From: an uncultured Geobacter sp.
Lineage (GTDB): Bacteria; Desulfobacterota; Desulfuromonadia; Geobacterales; DSM-12255
Reading direction: 5' to 3'
Assembly: GCA_937871715.1 (NCBI GenBank)
Contig: CALMOE010000105.1
Span: 1-34,024 of the forward strand
DNA: 34,024 bases
Shown: positions 8,034 through 14,984 of the stretch, in pieces
How the letters are laid out: each line of letters begins with the position of its first letter
How positions within the stretch are numbered: the stretch's first letter is position 1
Notes under the pieces: generated by a model
Told to the model about the DNA's origin: nothing
The model's input: only the letters and a program-made list of their open reading frames with translations
Database searches by the model: none
Position numbers and translations under genes: made by a program

Positions 8034-9530
8034 ATGATGCAGCGCATCGCAAGGATACTGGCTGCCGCGGCCATGCTGGCAACTGCTGCCACCGCCAATG
8101 CCCAGGGGCTGGCGGAGAGGGTCAGGGAGCATACCCTGAAAAACGGCATGAAGCTCCTACTTGTGGAGCGGCACACCTCCCCGACGGTGGCGGCCTGGAT
8201 CCGCTACCGGGTGGGGAGCGTGGACGAGAGGAGCGACGAGCGCGGGATAGCCCACCTCCTGGAGCATATGCTCTTCAAGGGGACCAGAACCCTGGGAACC
8301 AGCGACTACGCCGCTGAGAAGCCGCTTCTTGAGAAGATAGAGGTGGTGGCCCAGCAGCTCACTCTGGAGAAGGCGAAGGGGGAGAAGGGGGATCCCGTCC
8401 TGGCTGAGAAGCTGGGGAAGGAGCTGGCCGAGCTGGAGAAGGAGGCCGGCAGGTACGTGGTCAAGGAGGAGTTCGCCCAGATCTACAACCGCCACGGCGG
8501 GGCCAACTACAACGCCTATACCAGCAAGGACGGCACCACCTACCTGATCAGCCTCCCATCCAACAAGCTGGAGCTATGGGCGGCCATCGAGTCAGACCGG
8601 ATGCGCAGCCCCGTGCTGCGGGAGTTCTATACGGAGCGCTCCGTGGTCATGGAGGAGCGGCGCCGCTCCTACGAGGCCGAGCCTGAGGGGAAGCTCTGGG
8701 AGACCTTCCTGGCCTCGGCCTTCAACGCCCACCCCATGGGGCAGCCGGTGATCGGCTGGATGTCTGACATCCAGAACCTCACCCGCACCAAGGCGGAGAG
8801 TTTCCTGCAGAGATACTACGCCCCCAACAACGCCATCATCGCCATCGTCGGTGACATCGACCCGGAGAAGACAATTGCCCTGGTGGAGCGCTACTTCGGC
8901 CATATCCCCCCGGGGAGCCCGGTGCCGCCGGTAGCGGCTGAGGAGCCGCAGCAGCAGGGGGAGAAAAGGATCGAGGTGGTGGGGGACTCGGGTGCCGAGC
9001 TGATGGTCGGCTTCCACAAACCGACTCTACCCCACCGGGACGACCTGATATTCGATGTCATCGAAATGCTCCTCTCCAACGGCCGCACCTCCCGCCTGCA
9101 CAGGTCGCTGGTGGTGGAGAAACAGCTGGTGAGCAGCATCGGCGCCTTCACTGCCCCGGGGCACCGCTACCCCAACCTGTTCATCATATCCGCCACCCCA
9201 CAGGCGCCCCACACCTCGGCCGAGGTGGAGGCGGCCATCTACGGGGAGCTGGAGCGGCTGAAAAGCGAGCCGGTCAGCCAGCGGGAGCTGGAGCAGATCC
9301 TCAACCGCCTGGAGTACGAGGAGGCCAGGCAGATGACCTCCATCGGCGGCCTGGCGCGAAACCTCACGGAGTACGAGGCGATCGCCGGCAGCTGGCGCTA
9401 CCTCATCGAGCACCGCCGCCAGGTGGCCGGGGTCACCCCCGAGGATGTCCAGCGGGTGGCGAAGAAGTATCTCACCAGGGAGAACCGCATCGTCGGTTTC
9501 ATCACCCCACAGGAGGTGGCCAAGAAATGA
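8034..9530 (+). CDS. M16 family zinc peptidase, catalytic subunit, exported
   Basis: 498 residues. A signal peptide is seen at the N-terminus (hydrophobic AAAAMLATAATANAQ, cut likely after NAQ). The inverted zinc motif HLLEH is at 74-78, and the distal Glu lies in the VVMEERR segment. A helical, Lys/Glu-rich insertion of about 60 residues separates the motif from the NAYTSKDGTTY strand, a feature of some bacterial M16B enzymes. The second M16 domain (about 300-490) has the HRSLVVEKQLVSS and SRLH type elements. It should act in the periplasm on peptides or small proteins; the substrate is unknown. The ribosome site GAGGTGA is at 8024-8030; ATG 8037 is as likely as 8034. It overlaps the next M16 gene by 4 bases (ATGA). 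Confidence 0.92.
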   Translation: MMQRIARILAAAAMLATAATANAQGLAERVREHTLKNGMKLLLVERHTSPTVAAWIRYRVGSVDERSDERGIAHLLEHMLFKGTRTLGTSDYAAEKPLLEKIEVVAQQLTLEKAKGEKGDPVLAEKLGKELAELEKEAGRYVVKEEFAQIYNRHGGANYNAYTSKDGTTYLISLPSNKLELWAAIESDRMRSPVLREFYTERSVVMEERRRSYEAEPEGKLWETFLASAFNAHPMGQPVIGWMSDIQNLTRTKAESFLQRYYAPNNAIIAIVGDIDPEKTIALVERYFGHIPPGSPVPPVAAEEPQQQGEKRIEVVGDSGAELMVGFHKPTLPHRDDLIFDVIEMLLSNGRTSRLHRSLVVEKQLVSSIGAFTAPGHRYPNLFIISATPQAPHTSAEVEAAIYGELERLKSEPVSQRELEQILNRLEYEEARQMTSIGGLARNLTEYEAIAGSWRYLIEHRRQVAGVTPEDVQRVAKKYLTRENRIVGFITPQEVAKK

Positions 9531-10948
9531 GATGTATGTTCCGTTTTGCGATCCTGACGACCCTGATCCTCTCCCTAGCTGCCTGCGCCACCACTCCGTG
9601 GACGGTCGATCCGCGCAAGCTTACCTTCCCCCCCCTGGACTTCACCATCCCGAAGAGCGAGCGTGTTACCTTAAGTAACGGCATGGTCGTCTACCTCCTG
9701 GAGGACCACGAACTCCCCCTGGTGAACGTCACTGCCTACATCAGGACCGGCAGCATCTATGAGCCGGAGGAGCTTGCCGGACTGGCCGGGATCACCGGTG
9801 CGGTGCTGCGCAGCGGCGGCACGGTCAGCCTCTCCCCGGAGGAGCTGGACGCCGAACTGGAGTTCATGGCCTCTGGCGTGGAGTCGGGGATCGGCGACGA
9901 TCTGGGCAATGTCTCCATGTACACCCTGAAGAAGAACCTGGACCGGACCATGTCCCTGTTCGCCGAGGTGATCACCGCCCCGGCCTTCAGCGACGCCAGG
10001 TTCGAGCTGGCGAGAAAGAACACCCTGGAGGCGATACGCCGCCAGAACGACGACCCCAAGGGGATCGCCGGCAGGGAGATCCGCCGTTCCCTTTACGCCG
10101 GACACCCCCTGGGGAGGGTGGCGACCAGTGAGACGGTGCAGCGTATCGGCCGTGATGACATGATTGCCTTTTACAAGCGTTTCTATCGCCCACAGGGGAT
10201 GATCCTGGCGGTTAGCGGTGACTTCGATTCAGCCGAGATGAAGTCGCGCCTGGAAAAGCTCTTCGGAGGCTGGCGGCCGGCAGGTGAGCCCCTGCCGGCA
10301 GTGGCAGAGCCGCTTCCGACCCCAAGGAGAGAGGTCCTCTTCGCCCAGAAGCAGGTCAGCCAGAGCGTGGTCAGGATGGGGCACCTGGGGGTGGAGAAGA
10401 ACAACCCGGACCAGTATGCCATAAGGGTCATGGACTACATCCTGGGGGGGGGCTTCACATCCCGACTGACCCAGGAGATCAGGTCCAACCAGGGGCTGGC
10501 CTACCATGCCGGGAGCAGGTTCGACATCGGTCGCCGCTTCCCCGGGCTGTTCATAGCCGAGACCGAGACCAAGGCCGCCTCCACCGCCAGGGCGATCTCC
10601 CTGATGGATGAGATCATCGCCGGCATGACGAAGGAGCCGGTCACAACCGAGGAGCTGCTGCTGGCCAAGGAGTCGATCATCAACTCATTCATCTTCGGTT
10701 TCGCCAAGGCCGATTCGGTTGTCAACCAGCAGGCTCGCCTGGAGTTCTACGGCTTTCCCGACGGCTACCTGGAGAATTTTCGCGCAAACATCGCCAGGGT
10801 GACCAGGGATGACGTGCTGCGGGTCAGCCGCAAGTACCTCCGCCCCGATCTCCTCAGCGTAATGGTGGTCGGTGACGGGAAGAAGTTCGACAAGCCCCTC
10901 ACCACTTTCGGTCCGGTGAGGGAGATCCGGCTGGAGACGGCCAAATAG
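9527..10948 (+). CDS. M16 family non-catalytic partner, lipoprotein
   Basis: 473 residues. A lipoprotein signal ends in LAAC, with Cys20 as the lipidated residue. The M16 fold is clear (TLSNGMVVYLLEDHELPLV, then YIRTGSIYEP and the RSNQGLAYHAGS region with an Arg/Tyr pair). The place of the HxxEH motif reads LAGLAGITG, so the zinc site is missing. In M16B heterodimers one chain carries the zinc and the other the R/Y pair that binds substrate, so this is most likely the non-catalytic half of a pair with the gene just upstream. The ATGA overlap fits equal production. The lipid anchor would hold the complex at a membrane. Confidence 0.9.
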   Translation: MRCMFRFAILTTLILSLAACATTPWTVDPRKLTFPPLDFTIPKSERVTLSNGMVVYLLEDHELPLVNVTAYIRTGSIYEPEELAGLAGITGAVLRSGGTVSLSPEELDAELEFMASGVESGIGDDLGNVSMYTLKKNLDRTMSLFAEVITAPAFSDARFELARKNTLEAIRRQNDDPKGIAGREIRRSLYAGHPLGRVATSETVQRIGRDDMIAFYKRFYRPQGMILAVSGDFDSAEMKSRLEKLFGGWRPAGEPLPAVAEPLPTPRREVLFAQKQVSQSVVRMGHLGVEKNNPDQYAIRVMDYILGGGFTSRLTQEIRSNQGLAYHAGSRFDIGRRFPGLFIAETETKAASTARAISLMDEIIAGMTKEPVTTEELLLAKESIINSFIFGFAKADSVVNQQARLEFYGFPDGYLENFRANIARVTRDDVLRVSRKYLRPDLLSVMVVGDGKKFDKPLTTFGPVREIRLETAK

Positions 10949-10957
10949 GAGGGATTT

Positions 10958-11065
10958 ATGGCTGATTGGAAGTGCAAGTCATGCGGCTTCACCAAGGAGG
11001 GGCGCTGCAAGCCGCAGAAATGCCCCCAGTGCCAGGAGAAGGGTGGCTTCGAGAAGGTCGCCTGA
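10958..11065 (+). CDS. Small RCKP-type rubredoxin-like zinc ribbon protein
   Basis: A 35-residue frame (about 4 kDa) starts at ATG 10958, a few bases after AGGAGGG. It reads MADWKCKSCGFTKEG, then RCKPQKCPQCQ and a short tail. CxxC at residues 6-9 and CxxC at 22-25 make a rubredoxin-like metal knuckle pair, and Cys17 lies in the RCKP motif. It is too short for full rubredoxin and probably binds zinc or iron. The function is unknown. It sits 9 bases after the M16 lipoprotein gene and is followed by a hairpin, so it is likely the last gene of that operon. Confidence 0.85.
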   Translation: MADWKCKSCGFTKEGRCKPQKCPQCQEKGGFEKVA

Positions 11066-11074
11066 GACGAGAAG

Positions 11075-11109
11075 GGGCGGCAGCCAGTAAAGGCTGTCGC
11101 CCTTCCGTT
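11075..11109 (+). terminator. Terminator after the M16/zinc ribbon operon
   Basis: GGGCGGCAGCC pairs with GGCTGTCGCCC (one G-T pair) across the loop AGTAAA, at 11075-11102. TTCCGTTT follows. It lies 10 bases after the zinc ribbon stop and just before the convergent isochorismatase-family gene. Confidence 0.7.
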
Positions 11110-11117
11110 TAAAGGGG

Positions 11118-11681
11118 TTAGCGGACCAGCTTGGAGAGCTTTTTGAACGGCTCCGTACCTGCCACCCTGAGTAGCTGGAACAGGGCCGCCTCGGTGGAGG
11201 TGATGACCGCACCGGCATCCCTGGCGGCCTCCAGGCCGACGAACCAGTTCTCCTTGCGCCGGCTCATGACGGCGTCGCGCACCAGGTGGACGGAGTAGCC
11301 CGCATCGAGCAGCTCTATGACCGTCTGCAGCACGCAGACATGGGTCTCCATGCCGACGATGAGCACCTGTTTTTTCCCCAGCTCCTTCAGCTTGACGAGG
11401 AAGCTGTCGTCACCGCAGCAGCTGAAGCTCATCTTCTCCATGGCCGCATCGCTCAGCAGCTGCCGCAGCTCGGGGAGGGTCTCCCCCAGCCCCTTGACGT
11501 ACTGCTCAGTGGCCACCACCGGAATGTTCAGCTCCCGGGCTGCTTCCAGGAGAATAGCGCTGTTACGAACCAGCCTCTCCAGTATCTTCTCATCCATTGC
11601 CCGGCAGAGCTTCTCCTGTACATCGATGACCACCAGTACCGCGTTGTCGCGGTCCAGGAAGAATTTGTCCCTAATCCCCAT
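11118..11681 (-). CDS. Isochorismatase-family cysteine hydrolase
   Basis: 187 residues. The family triad is visible: Asp20 in VVIDVQ, Lys83 in AMEKMSFSCC, and Cys116 in GMETHVCV. The THVC and cis-peptide region before Cys116 is normal. The closest described relatives are the YcaC / nicotinamidase-like hydrolases of unknown substrate; true isochorismatase activity is unlikely without an enterobactin-type context. No signal peptide is seen. A strong ribosome site GAGGAGG precedes ATG 11681. It is divergent from the small lipoprotein gene, sharing a 260-base intergenic region that contains an inverted repeat. Confidence 0.88.
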   Translation of the reverse strand: MGIRDKFFLDRDNAVLVVIDVQEKLCRAMDEKILERLVRNSAILLEAARELNIPVVATEQYVKGLGETLPELRQLLSDAAMEKMSFSCCGDDSFLVKLKELGKKQVLIVGMETHVCVLQTVIELLDAGYSVHLVRDAVMSRRKENWFVGLEAARDAGAVITSTEAALFQLLRVAGTEPFKKLSKLVR

Positions 11682-11792
11682 CCTCTCCTCCTCTAAGTAA
11701 TCTGCTTGGCATCCTGCAGCAAAAAAGCATAGCAGGCCCCCACGGGGAAATCAATAATGCGCAGACCCTGCTCTGCGGTGCATGGATCAATC

Positions 11793-11832
11793 TTTCCCGG
11801 ATGATGTAAATTTTTTACATCTGCTCGGGAAA
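11793..11832. promoter_or_regulatory. Inverted repeat in divergent intergenic region, possible operator
   Basis: A perfect inner palindrome, GATGTAAA-TTT-TTTACATC (11803-11821), is framed by outer arms TTTCCCG (11793-11799) and CGGGAAA (11826-11832) with a 1-base offset. It lies 14 bases upstream of the -35 box of the lipoprotein promoter and also upstream of the minus-strand isochorismatase-family gene. It could be a regulator site or a transcribed hairpin. No known family operator is matched with confidence. Confidence 0.45.
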
Positions 11833-11846
11833 AATAAAAAATGATA

Positions 11847-11875
11847 TTGACAAAACTTATTTCGAGGAATATATC
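11847..11875 (+). promoter_or_regulatory. Sigma-70-type promoter of the small lipoprotein gene
   Basis: TTGACA (11847-11852) is a perfect -35 box. After a 17-base spacer comes TATATC (11870-11875). The surrounding DNA is unusually AT-rich for this genome. It would give a leader of about 60 bases before the ATG at 11944. Confidence 0.75.
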
Positions 11876-11943
11876 CTTTCTGTTCATAAATGCTGCCCTG
11901 TCCACGGACAGAGGTTAATTACAAAGGAAAGAGGAATATTACA

Positions 11944-12156
11944 ATGAAGAAAATGATCTCGCTCGCTCTCTGCCTCACCATGGCTCTTGCTTTCGCTGCT
12001 GGCTGCAAGAAGAAGGAAGAAGCTCCGGCTCCGGCTCCGGCTCCGGCTGCTGCTCCGGCTGCTCCGGTTCAGGGCCAGGCTACCTCCAAGCAGGCTCCGG
12101 CTGCTCCGGCTGCTCCGGCTGCTGAGAAGGCTCCTGCTGCTCCGGAAAAGAAGTAA
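11944..12156 (+). CDS. Small Ala/Pro-rich lipoprotein
   Basis: 70 residues. A short signal peptide (MKKMISLALCLTMALAFAAG) leads to Cys21, the likely lipidated residue. The mature part is KKKEE followed almost only by Ala and Pro, with a few Gln, Lys and Glu. The DNA is a low-complexity run of GCTCCG/GCTGCT units, so length may vary by slippage. A ribosome site (AAAGAGGAA) precedes the ATG. The strong promoter and terminator suggest high expression as a single gene. The function is unknown; a flexible envelope spacer or surface lipoprotein is a guess. An open frame extends upstream to 11890, but the signal peptide fixes the start. Confidence 0.85.
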   Translation: MKKMISLALCLTMALAFAAGCKKKEEAPAPAPAPAAAPAAPVQGQATSKQAPAAPAAPAAEKAPAAPEKK

Positions 12157-12175
12157 TTTTTCCCACATCGAAGTG

Positions 12176-12211
12176 AAAAATGGCCCGCAGCTATCTGCGG
12201 GCCATTTTTTT
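12176..12211. terminator. Strong bidirectional terminator after the lipoprotein gene
   Basis: AAAAATGGCCCGCAG pairs with CTGCGGGCCATTTTT around a CTAT loop, followed by further T to 12211. It starts about 20 bases after the lipoprotein stop. The long A and T flanks make it work on either strand. Confidence 0.9.
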
Positions 12212-12226
12212 AGAGCATGAACTGGG

Positions 12227-12250
12227 GGGAGATACTTCTCCCATTTTTTT
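12227..12250 (+). terminator. Second terminator-like hairpin overlapping the ndk leader
   Basis: GGGAGA (12227-12232) pairs with TCTCCC (12237-12242) around TACT, and ATTTTTTT follows directly (12243-12250). The T-tract runs straight into the ndk ribosome site GGAGGA at 12251-12256. The gap between this hairpin and the first terminator is only 15 bases, too little for a promoter. It may act as an attenuator for ndk. Confidence 0.6.
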
Positions 12251-12262
12251 GGAGGAATCAAT

Positions 12263-12676
12263 ATGGAAAGAACATTTGCAATCATTAAGCCCGATGCCGT
12301 CGAGCGCAACCTCATCGGCAAGGTTCTCGACAGGATAGAGACTGCCGGTTTCAGGGTCGTCGGCATGAAGAAGATGCAGCTGAGCAGCGCCCAGGCAGAA
12401 GGGTTCTACTACGTGCACAAGGAGCGCCCCTTCTTCGCCGATCTCTGCGCCTTCATGTCCCGCAGCCCCGTGGTCGTTCTCTGTCTGGAGAAGGAGAACG
12501 CCATCGCCGACTGGCGTACCCTGATGGGCGCCACCAACCCGGCCAACGCCGAGGATGGGACAATTCGCAAGGAGTTCGCCAAGAACATCGAGGAGAACAC
12601 CGTGCATGGCTCCGATGCTCCGGAGACTGCCGCCTTCGAAATCCCCTACTTCTTCAGCGCCCTGGAGCTGGCCTAG
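12263..12676 (+). CDS. ndk: Nucleoside diphosphate kinase
   Basis: 137 residues, the normal length. [14 protein letters not shown] is the conserved N-terminus, and the phospho-His is His115 in [12 protein letters not shown]. Arg and Lys residues of the active site are in place (Lys9, RTLMGATNP). Ndk moves the gamma-phosphate from ATP to other NDPs to balance nucleotide pools, in the cytoplasm. GGAGGA with 6 bases spacing precedes the ATG. It lies behind two hairpins and just after the small lipoprotein gene, so the promoter is not obvious and expression may depend on read-through. Confidence 0.98.
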   Translation: MERTFAIIKPDAVERNLIGKVLDRIETAGFRVVGMKKMQLSSAQAEGFYYVHKERPFFADLCAFMSRSPVVVLCLEKENAIADWRTLMGATNPANAEDGTIRKEFAKNIEENTVHGSDAPETAAFEIPYFFSALELA

Positions 12677-12697
12677 ATTTTAGCGCAGGACCACGAT

Positions 12698-12730
12698 AAA
12701 AGCCCTCCTGCGTATGCGGGAGGGCTTTTT
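12698..12730. terminator. Bidirectional terminator between ndk and the PfkB kinase gene
   Basis: AAAAGCCCTCC (12698-12708) pairs with GGAGGGCTTTT (from 12719), followed by one more T. It sits 20 bases after the ndk stop and 27 bases past the stop of the convergent sugar kinase gene, and has T-tracts on both strands. Confidence 0.88.
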
Positions 12731-12756
12731 CATTTCTTCCGACTCTTTCCCCCGAT

Positions 12757-13665
12757 TCAAAGGGTGTCGAAGTGGGTGAGTCTCTTGAAGCTCTTGTATC
12801 TGGCCTCTATCTGTTCATAGTCCAGCCTCCTCAGGCGGTTGAGGCTGAACTCCTCCACTGTGAAGGATGCCATGACGCTGCCGTAGACAATCGCCTGCCT
12901 GACCCCCTCTTCGGAGAGGTTGCCGGTGTTTGCCAGGTATCCCATGAATCCACCGGCGAAGGTGTCCCCGGCACCGGTGGGATCGAAGACGCTCTCCAGG
13001 GGGTAGGCCGGAGCGGCGAAGATGGAGTTGCCTGAGAAGTAGAGGACGCCGTACTCCCCCCTCTTGATGATCAGGTTTTTCGCCCCCATGGCCTGGATGG
13101 CCCGGGCGGCCTTCACCAGGTTGGTCTCGGTAGTGAGTTGTCTTGCCTCACCCTCATTGATGATGAGGAAGTCCACGCTGGAGATGACCTTCTTCAGGAC
13201 CTCGGGCTTGGAGGAGATCCAGAAGTTCATGGTGTCACAGGCGGTCACCTTGGGGGTCTTCACCTGGGAGAGGACCTCCAGCTGCAGGTCGGGATCTATG
13301 TTGGCCAGGATCAGGTAGTCGGTGTTCGCGTATTCGGCCGGTATCTTCGGACGGAAGGTCTGGAAGACGTTCAGCTGGGTATCCAGGGTTTGGGCCTCGT
13401 TCAGGTCATAGCCGTATCTCCCTTTCCAGTGGAATGTCTTGCCGCTCTCCCGGGAGAGGCCGGTAAGGTCGATATTGCGCGACCTGAGAAAGTCGATGTG
13501 CTCCTGGGGAAAGTCTTCCCCAACCACTGCCACCAGATTGACGTCGGTGAAGAAGCTGGCCGAGGTGGCGAAATAGGTCGCCGATCCACCCAGAACGTTC
13601 TCCCCCCTGCCGAAAGGTGTCTCCACCGAATCGATTGCCACCGAACCCACGACCAATATCCCCAT
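12757..13665 (-). CDS. PfkB/ribokinase-family carbohydrate or nucleoside kinase
   Basis: 302 residues. The ribokinase fold is seen: GSVAIDSVETPFG at the N-terminus, GGSATYFATSASFF (substrate side), and DPTGAGDTFAGGF near residue 240 with the catalytic Asp. LGGSATYF and the TACDTMNFWI segment resemble an adenosine-kinase-like subgroup, but the substrate cannot be fixed from sequence. The frame is open to ATG 13791; ATG 13665 follows GGGGAGAG and begins the conserved strand, so it is chosen. On the minus strand it is convergent with ndk and divergent from the binding-protein gene. mtnP, also a nucleoside enzyme, lies about 4 kb away. Confidence 0.9.
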   Translation of the reverse strand: MGILVVGSVAIDSVETPFGRGENVLGGSATYFATSASFFTDVNLVAVVGEDFPQEHIDFLRSRNIDLTGLSRESGKTFHWKGRYGYDLNEAQTLDTQLNVFQTFRPKIPAEYANTDYLILANIDPDLQLEVLSQVKTPKVTACDTMNFWISSKPEVLKKVISSVDFLIINEGEARQLTTETNLVKAARAIQAMGAKNLIIKRGEYGVLYFSGNSIFAAPAYPLESVFDPTGAGDTFAGGFMGYLANTGNLSEEGVRQAIVYGSVMASFTVEEFSLNRLRRLDYEQIEARYKSFKRLTHFDTL

Positions 13666-13703
13666 GTTCTCTCCCCAATGTTGATCTGCTGCAGTGAGGC
13701 AAA

Positions 13704-13733
13704 GTAATAACCCTTCACGTCCGGCCGAGTCAA
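13704..13733 (-). promoter_or_regulatory. Possible promoter of the PfkB kinase gene
   Basis: On the minus strand TTGACT (complement of 13728-13733) and TATTAC (complement of 13704-13709) are separated by 18 bases. This is a fair sigma-70 match about 40 bases upstream of the start at 13665. Confidence 0.4.
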
Positions 13734-13859
13734 TACGAAATCTGTTTGCGCAGGGATATATCCTGTAGTACATTGAACGAAATATATTCATGAAACCTAA
13801 TGTGCAGGGTTGTGCCCCCTGAAGCGCCGTCAGGATCGGCCCCCGTGCGGACAGTCCCC

Positions 13860-14978
13860 ATGACTAAATCAGCTCTAATCATGATCTTGGCAAGTATATG
13901 CCTCGCACTGGGGAGCAGCTGCAGCTGCGACCGGGACAAGGCGATCAAGATCGGTTTCATCGCCGGCCTCACCGGCAAGAACTCGGATTTGGGTGTTGCT
14001 GGCAGGGACGGGGTGCAGCTGGCGGTGGAGAGCATCAACGCAAGTGGCGGCATTGGCGGCCGGATGCTCTCTCTTGTAATCCGCGACGATGGCAGTAACC
14101 CCGATGCCGCTGCCCTTGCGGTGGAGAGCCTGGCAAAGGAGCGGGTGGCGGCCGTCGTCGGCCCCATGGGGAGCTCCATGGCCAAGGCCGCCCTGCCGGT
14201 GGCTGCAAAAAATGGGTTGGTCCTGGTCAGCCCAACCTCAAGCTCCAACGAGCTCAGCGGCAGGGACGACAACTTCTTCAGGGTGATGGAGCCCAACCGG
14301 CTTTTCGCCCACCACCTGGCAGAGACCTGCGTCAAGCTGAAGATAATGCGGGTTGCTGCCATCTACGACCTGCAGAACAGTACCTATACGGCGGAGATGT
14401 TCGCCGATTTCAGGGAGGAATTCCTCCGCCGCGGCGGCCGGATCACCGCCGAGGTCAGCTACGACTCCGCCCGATCCCCCCTTTTCATCCCCCTGGTGAA
14501 GAAACTGGGGGTGGATAGGGCCGACGGGGTTATGGTGCTTGCCAACAGCGTCGATGCCATCAACATCGGCCAGCAGGTGCGCAAGCTGAGCCCAAGGATC
14601 CCCATCATCTCCGGAGCCTGCGGCATAGCCCAGCGGGACCTGGTTCAGCAGGCGGGGAGGTCCATAGACAACATAATTTTCACCCTGCCGGTGAACGGCA
14701 GGAGCGACAAGGAGAGCTACCTCCTCTTCAAGGAGAAATTTGCCAAGCGTTTCGGCTATGAGCCGACCTTTGCCTCCGTGCTGGCCTATGATGCCGCCCA
14801 GGCGGTGGTCGCCGCCCTGCGCAAGAACCCGGAGCCGTCCCGCTTAAGGGAGACCCTTCGCGGAATAGGCACCTTCCCGGGGCTGCAGGGGGATATCCTC
14901 CTAGACAGCTACGGTGATCCCCACAGGAAGCTCTTCATAACCCGTTACTTCAGGGGGCACGAAGATGTTATCGAGTGA
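13860..14978 (+). CDS. Branched-chain amino acid-type (LivJ-like) periplasmic ligand-binding protein
   Basis: 372 residues. The N-terminus MTKSALIMILASICLALGSSCSC is a signal with a likely lipid Cys21, though the lipobox is imperfect. The rest is a Peripla_BP_6 fold: IKIGFIAGLTG, then GVQLAVESINASGGIGG, VVGPMGSS and VSPTSSSNELSG. No ABC permease or ATPase gene is near. The next gene, 6 bases downstream, is a membrane sensor kinase, so this protein may hand a ligand signal to the kinase rather than feed a transporter. An ATG at 13800 is in frame but would add 20 residues before the signal; neither start has a good ribosome site. Confidence 0.9.
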   Translation: MTKSALIMILASICLALGSSCSCDRDKAIKIGFIAGLTGKNSDLGVAGRDGVQLAVESINASGGIGGRMLSLVIRDDGSNPDAAALAVESLAKERVAAVVGPMGSSMAKAALPVAAKNGLVLVSPTSSSNELSGRDDNFFRVMEPNRLFAHHLAETCVKLKIMRVAAIYDLQNSTYTAEMFADFREEFLRRGGRITAEVSYDSARSPLFIPLVKKLGVDRADGVMVLANSVDAINIGQQVRKLSPRIPIISGACGIAQRDLVQQAGRSIDNIIFTLPVNGRSDKESYLLFKEKFAKRFGYEPTFASVLAYDAAQAVVAALRKNPEPSRLRETLRGIGTFPGLQGDILLDSYGDPHRKLFITRYFRGHEDVIE

Positions 14979-14984
14979 CCCGCC

